Shown here one piece after another: positions 61,162 through 64,000 of a DNA stretch of 64,000 bases (positions are counted from its first letter, which is position 1; each line of letters starts with the position of its first letter). The position numbers and the translations under genes were made by a program. The notes under the pieces are model-generated. The model did no database searches. It worked only from the letters and a program-made list of their open reading frames with translations, and had not been told where the DNA came from. The stretch is from Shewanella baltica (GTDB lineage Bacteria > Pseudomonadota > Gammaproteobacteria > Enterobacterales > Shewanellaceae). The DNA is taken from NCBI RefSeq assembly GCF_900456975.1, contig NZ_UGYM01000002.1, positions 3,782,001-3,846,000 on the forward strand, written 5' to 3'.

Positions 61162-63653
61162 GCATAAGCCGCCGCGAGTTTCTCAAGGCCAACGCAGCGG
61201 TTGCCGCCGCAACAGCCGTTGGTGTCACGCTTCCCATTAAAATGGTTGAAGCCGCCGAACAGCCAGACAATATCAAATGGGATAAAGCCCCTTGCCGCTT
61301 TTGCGGTGTGGGTTGTAGCGTATTAGTCGGCACCAAAGCGGGTAAAGTCGTTGCTACTAAGGGCGATCCTGAAAGTCCAGTCAACCGTGGCCTTAACTGT
61401 ATCAAGGGCTATTTTTTATCGAAAATCATGTACGGCAAGGACAGATTAACCACGCCATTACTGCGGATGAAAGACGGCAAATACCATAAAGAAGGCGAGT
61501 TCACCCCAATCAGCTGGGATATGGCCTTTGATACTATGGCGGCTAAATGGAAACACAGTCTCGCCACCAAGGGCCCGACATCAGTGGGTATGTTTGGCTC
61601 TGGCCAATGGACCATTTGGGAAGGCTACGCCGCCTCTAAACTCCATAAAGCAGGTTTTCTAACGAACAATATCGACCCTAATGCGCGCCACTGCATGGCC
61701 TCTGCCGTTGGCGGCTTTATGCGCACCTTCGGTATCGATGAGCCCATGGGGTGTTATGACGATTTAGAAGCCGCCGATCAGTTTGTGCTTTGGGGCGCGA
61801 ACATGGCCGAGATGCACCCAATTCTGTGGGCACGTTTATCCGATAGACGTTTAAGCAGTCCAACGTGCCGCGTGCATGTGCTGTCGACCTTTGAAAATCG
61901 CAGCTTCGATTTAGCCGATAATCCTATGGTGTTCCGCCCGCAATCGGACTTAGTGATCCTCAACTTTATTGCCAATTACATTATTCAAAATAACGCGGTT
62001 AATAATGACTTTGTAACTAAACACACTAAGTTTGCCTTAGGCGTTGACGATATCGGCTATGGCCTGCGTCCAGATCATCCATTAGAGAAAAAAGCCAAAA
62101 ATCCAGGCAATGGTAAATCGACACCGATTAGCTTTAACGAGTATGCCAAGTTTGTCAGCACATATACGCTGGAATACGCGGCTAAGATGAGTGGTGTTGA
62201 GCCCGAGAAATTAGAAACTTTAGCCAAGGCCTATGCCGATCCTAACGTTAAAGTGATGAGTCTGTGGACCATGGGCATTAACCAACATGTTCGCGGTGTA
62301 TGGGCAAACAACATGCTCTACAACATCCACTTACTCACGGGCAAAATTGCTACACCGGGTAACAGTCCATTCTCGTTAACCGGTCAACCTTCGGCTTGCG
62401 GGACTGCCCGTGAAGTGGGGACTTTCGCCCATCGTTTACCTGCCGATATGGAAGTGACCAACGACAAGCACCGCGCTATTGCCGAAAAACTGTGGCAAGT
62501 GCCTGCTGGGACTATTCCAGCCAAACCTGGCTACCATGCCGTACTCCAGAGCCGCATGCTCAAAGATGGCAAGCTCAACTGCTACTGGACCATGTGTACC
62601 AATAATATGCAGGCAGGCCCCAACATCAACGATGAGATTTACCCTGGCTTTCGTAACCCAGAAAACTTTATCGTGGTTTCAGATCCTTACCCAACCATCA
62701 CAGCTATGGCGGCAGATTTAATTTTGCCAACGGCTATGTGGGTTGAGAAAGAAGGGGCTTACGGCAACGCCGAGCGCCGCACCCACATGTGGCACCAACA
62801 GGTTAAAGCCCCCGAAGGCGCGACCTCAGATCTGTGGCAATTAGTCGAGTTTTCAAAACGCTTTAAAGTGTCTGAAGTCTGGCCAGCTGAGTTGATCGCT
62901 AAGCAACCAGAATATGCGGATAAAACCTTATATGAAGTGCTATTCGCCAACGGCGTGATCGACAAGTTCCCAACTTCCGATTGCAAAGCCGAATTAAACG
63001 ATGAGAGCGAACACTTTGGTTTCTATCTGCAAAAAGGCATTTTTGAAGAATACGCCACATTCGGTCGTGGCCACGGCCATGATCTAGCCGACTTTGACCG
63101 TTACCACGAAACCCGTGGCCTGCGCTGGCCAGTCGTTGATGGCAAAGAAACCCTGCGCCGTTTCGTTGAAGGTAGCGACCCTTATGTCAAAGCGGGTGAA
63201 GGCTTTAAATTCTATGGCAAACCCGATGGTAAAGCGGTGATCTTCGCCCTACCTTACGAGCCCGCCGCCGAAGAGCCGAATGAAGAATACGATCTGTGGA
63301 TGTCGACTGGCCGCGTGCTGGAACATTGGCACACAGGCTCGATGACAGCCCGCGTACCTGAGCTTTACCGCGCCTTTCCCGACGCGCAGATTTTTATGCA
63401 CCCAGAAGATGCCAAAGCCCGCGGTGTACAACGCGGTGATGAAGTCATAGTGGCATCACCACGGGGTGAAGTAAAAACTCGTGTCGAGACCAAAGGCCGT
63501 AACAAACCGCCACGCGGCGTGGTATTTATGCCTTTCTTCGATGCACGCCAGTTAGTCAACAAACTGATATTGGATGCGACCGATCCCCTGTCAAAAGAAA
63601 CTGACTTTAAAAAATGCCCAGTGAAAGTCTTCAAGGCGGAGAATAACCAATGA
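61158..63653 (+). CDS. napA: NapA, periplasmic nitrate reductase catalytic subunit
   Basis: An 831-residue molybdoenzyme with twin-arginine leader (SRREFLK), the N-terminal 4Fe-4S motif CRFCGVGC...GLNCIKG, and the molybdenum-ligating Cys in [12 protein letters not shown]. The C-terminal region carries the cofactor-binding [11 protein letters not shown]. It reduces nitrate to nitrite in the periplasm. Escherichia coli NapA is 828 residues. It is followed by napB with an ATGA overlap, so no napGH lies between, in contrast to the napDAGHB type. Confidence 0.96.
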   Translation: MSISRREFLKANAAVAAATAVGVTLPIKMVEAAEQPDNIKWDKAPCRFCGVGCSVLVGTKAGKVVATKGDPESPVNRGLNCIKGYFLSKIMYGKDRLTTPLLRMKDGKYHKEGEFTPISWDMAFDTMAAKWKHSLATKGPTSVGMFGSGQWTIWEGYAASKLHKAGFLTNNIDPNARHCMASAVGGFMRTFGIDEPMGCYDDLEAADQFVLWGANMAEMHPILWARLSDRRLSSPTCRVHVLSTFENRSFDLADNPMVFRPQSDLVILNFIANYIIQNNAVNNDFVTKHTKFALGVDDIGYGLRPDHPLEKKAKNPGNGKSTPISFNEYAKFVSTYTLEYAAKMSGVEPEKLETLAKAYADPNVKVMSLWTMGINQHVRGVWANNMLYNIHLLTGKIATPGNSPFSLTGQPSACGTAREVGTFAHRLPADMEVTNDKHRAIAEKLWQVPAGTIPAKPGYHAVLQSRMLKDGKLNCYWTMCTNNMQAGPNINDEIYPGFRNPENFIVVSDPYPTITAMAADLILPTAMWVEKEGAYGNAERRTHMWHQQVKAPEGATSDLWQLVEFSKRFKVSEVWPAELIAKQPEYADKTLYEVLFANGVIDKFPTSDCKAELNDESEHFGFYLQKGIFEEYATFGRGHGHDLADFDRYHETRGLRWPVVDGKETLRRFVEGSDPYVKAGEGFKFYGKPDGKAVIFALPYEPAAEEPNEEYDLWMSTGRVLEHWHTGSMTARVPELYRAFPDAQIFMHPEDAKARGVQRGDEVIVASPRGEVKTRVETKGRNKPPRGVVFMPFFDARQLVNKLILDATDPLSKETDFKKCPVKVFKAENNQ

Positions 63654-64000
63654 GAAAAATACTCACCTTAACTGCGTTACTCGTCGCCATTACCGGCTGT
63701 TCCGGTCAGCAAACCGACACCAATGCAGCGCCAGTTAATATTCAATCCCTCGCAGGAAACATGGCGATCACCGACATTCGCCCAGCCGATGCCATGGCGA
63801 TTTATCCCAATCGCGGCACCGCCATTGAGCGCAGCTTTAGCGAGCAACCACCGCTCATCCCACATAAGGACGATTACAAGATCACCTTAGATAAAAATGG
63901 CTGTCTAAGCTGCCATAGTTGGGACAAAGCAAAACGCATGAAAGCCACGCCTGTTGCTAAGTCCCATGTGATTGATGATAAAGGCACAGTTAACGGGCAT
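63650..64000 (+). CDS. napB: NapB, diheme cytochrome c subunit (partial, runs off the window)
   Basis: The first 117 codons are present. The signal sequence [15 protein letters not shown] contains a lipobox-like ITGC, which would make this NapB a lipoprotein; ordinary NapB is soluble. The mature part has [22 protein letters not shown] and [25 protein letters not shown], typical of NapB with the first heme motif CLSCH. The start is ATG overlapping the napA stop, with GGAG eight bases upstream. It passes electrons to NapA. Confidence 0.9.
   Translation, partial: MRKILTLTALLVAITGCSGQQTDTNAAPVNIQSLAGNMAITDIRPADAMAIYPNRGTAIERSFSEQPPLIPHKDDYKITLDKNGCLSCHSWDKAKRMKATPVAKSHVIDDKGTVNGH

Overview
The window is gammaproteobacterial chromosome, most likely Shewanella. 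The reasons are the conserved blocks dksA-gluQRS-pcnB-folK-panBC and yheS...yheT-yheU-prkB, a curli locus with a very long curlin, a napDAB operon, and very Shewanella-like protein sequences. No rRNA, tRNA, CRISPR or phage was recognised. Coding density is high. All names rest on reading motifs and family resemblance; no database search was run.

Layout. 0-7 kb: the end of a helix-turn-helix gene, a CYTH protein, the cydDC exporter operon, an orphan MSHA-like pilin and a DUF3626 protein. 7-13 kb: two DEAD-box RNA helicases (rhlE, dbpA) around a secreted TIM-barrel protein, then a pirin. 13.3-15.8 kb: an accessory patch on the minus strand with an Ada-like AraC/methyltransferase, an SDR oxidoreductase and a 62-residue membrane protein. 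These are separated by imperfect palindromes with the architecture of integron attC sites, so the patch looks like a small cassette cluster without an integrase. 16-27 kb: yheV, the ABC-F gene yheS, a TIGR02444 protein, a GFA protein, an HxlR regulator divergent from an SDR and cupin pair, a Tat-leader/GMC oxidoreductase pair, yheT-yheU-prkB, and a seven-copy degenerate tandem repeat. 27-36 kb: GNAT, pepB, sfsA, dksA, gluQRS, pcnB (apparently starting at ATT), folK, panB, panC and a MITE-like element.

36-44 kb: a DUF4124 protein, curli csgB-csgA facing a CsgD-type regulator, yjdF, serA, ygfZ and an HD-GYP response regulator. 44.6-50 kb: one very long hybrid sensor kinase reading frame interrupted by a single in-frame TAA. 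50-57 kb: an alanine/glycine:sodium symporter behind a tandem glycine riboswitch, and an AttE/AttFG/AttH-type ABC system. 57-60.6 kb: a type IV minor pilin operon (pilE-fimT-pilV-pilW-pilX). 60.7-64 kb: napD-napA-napB for periplasmic nitrate reduction, with FNR-type and NarP-type sites upstream; napB runs off the window.

Several starts were moved from the longest reading frame to internal codons with good Shine-Dalgarno sequences (cydD, rhlE, pirin, yheV, sfsA, pcnB, panB, csgD, pilV, attH). The least ordinary parts are the attC-like cluster at 13.5-15.7 kb, the 39-codon ORF lying on a three-way palindrome at 13.3-13.4 kb, the repeat array at 26.6-27.1 kb, the stop inside the hybrid kinase, and the ATT start of pcnB.
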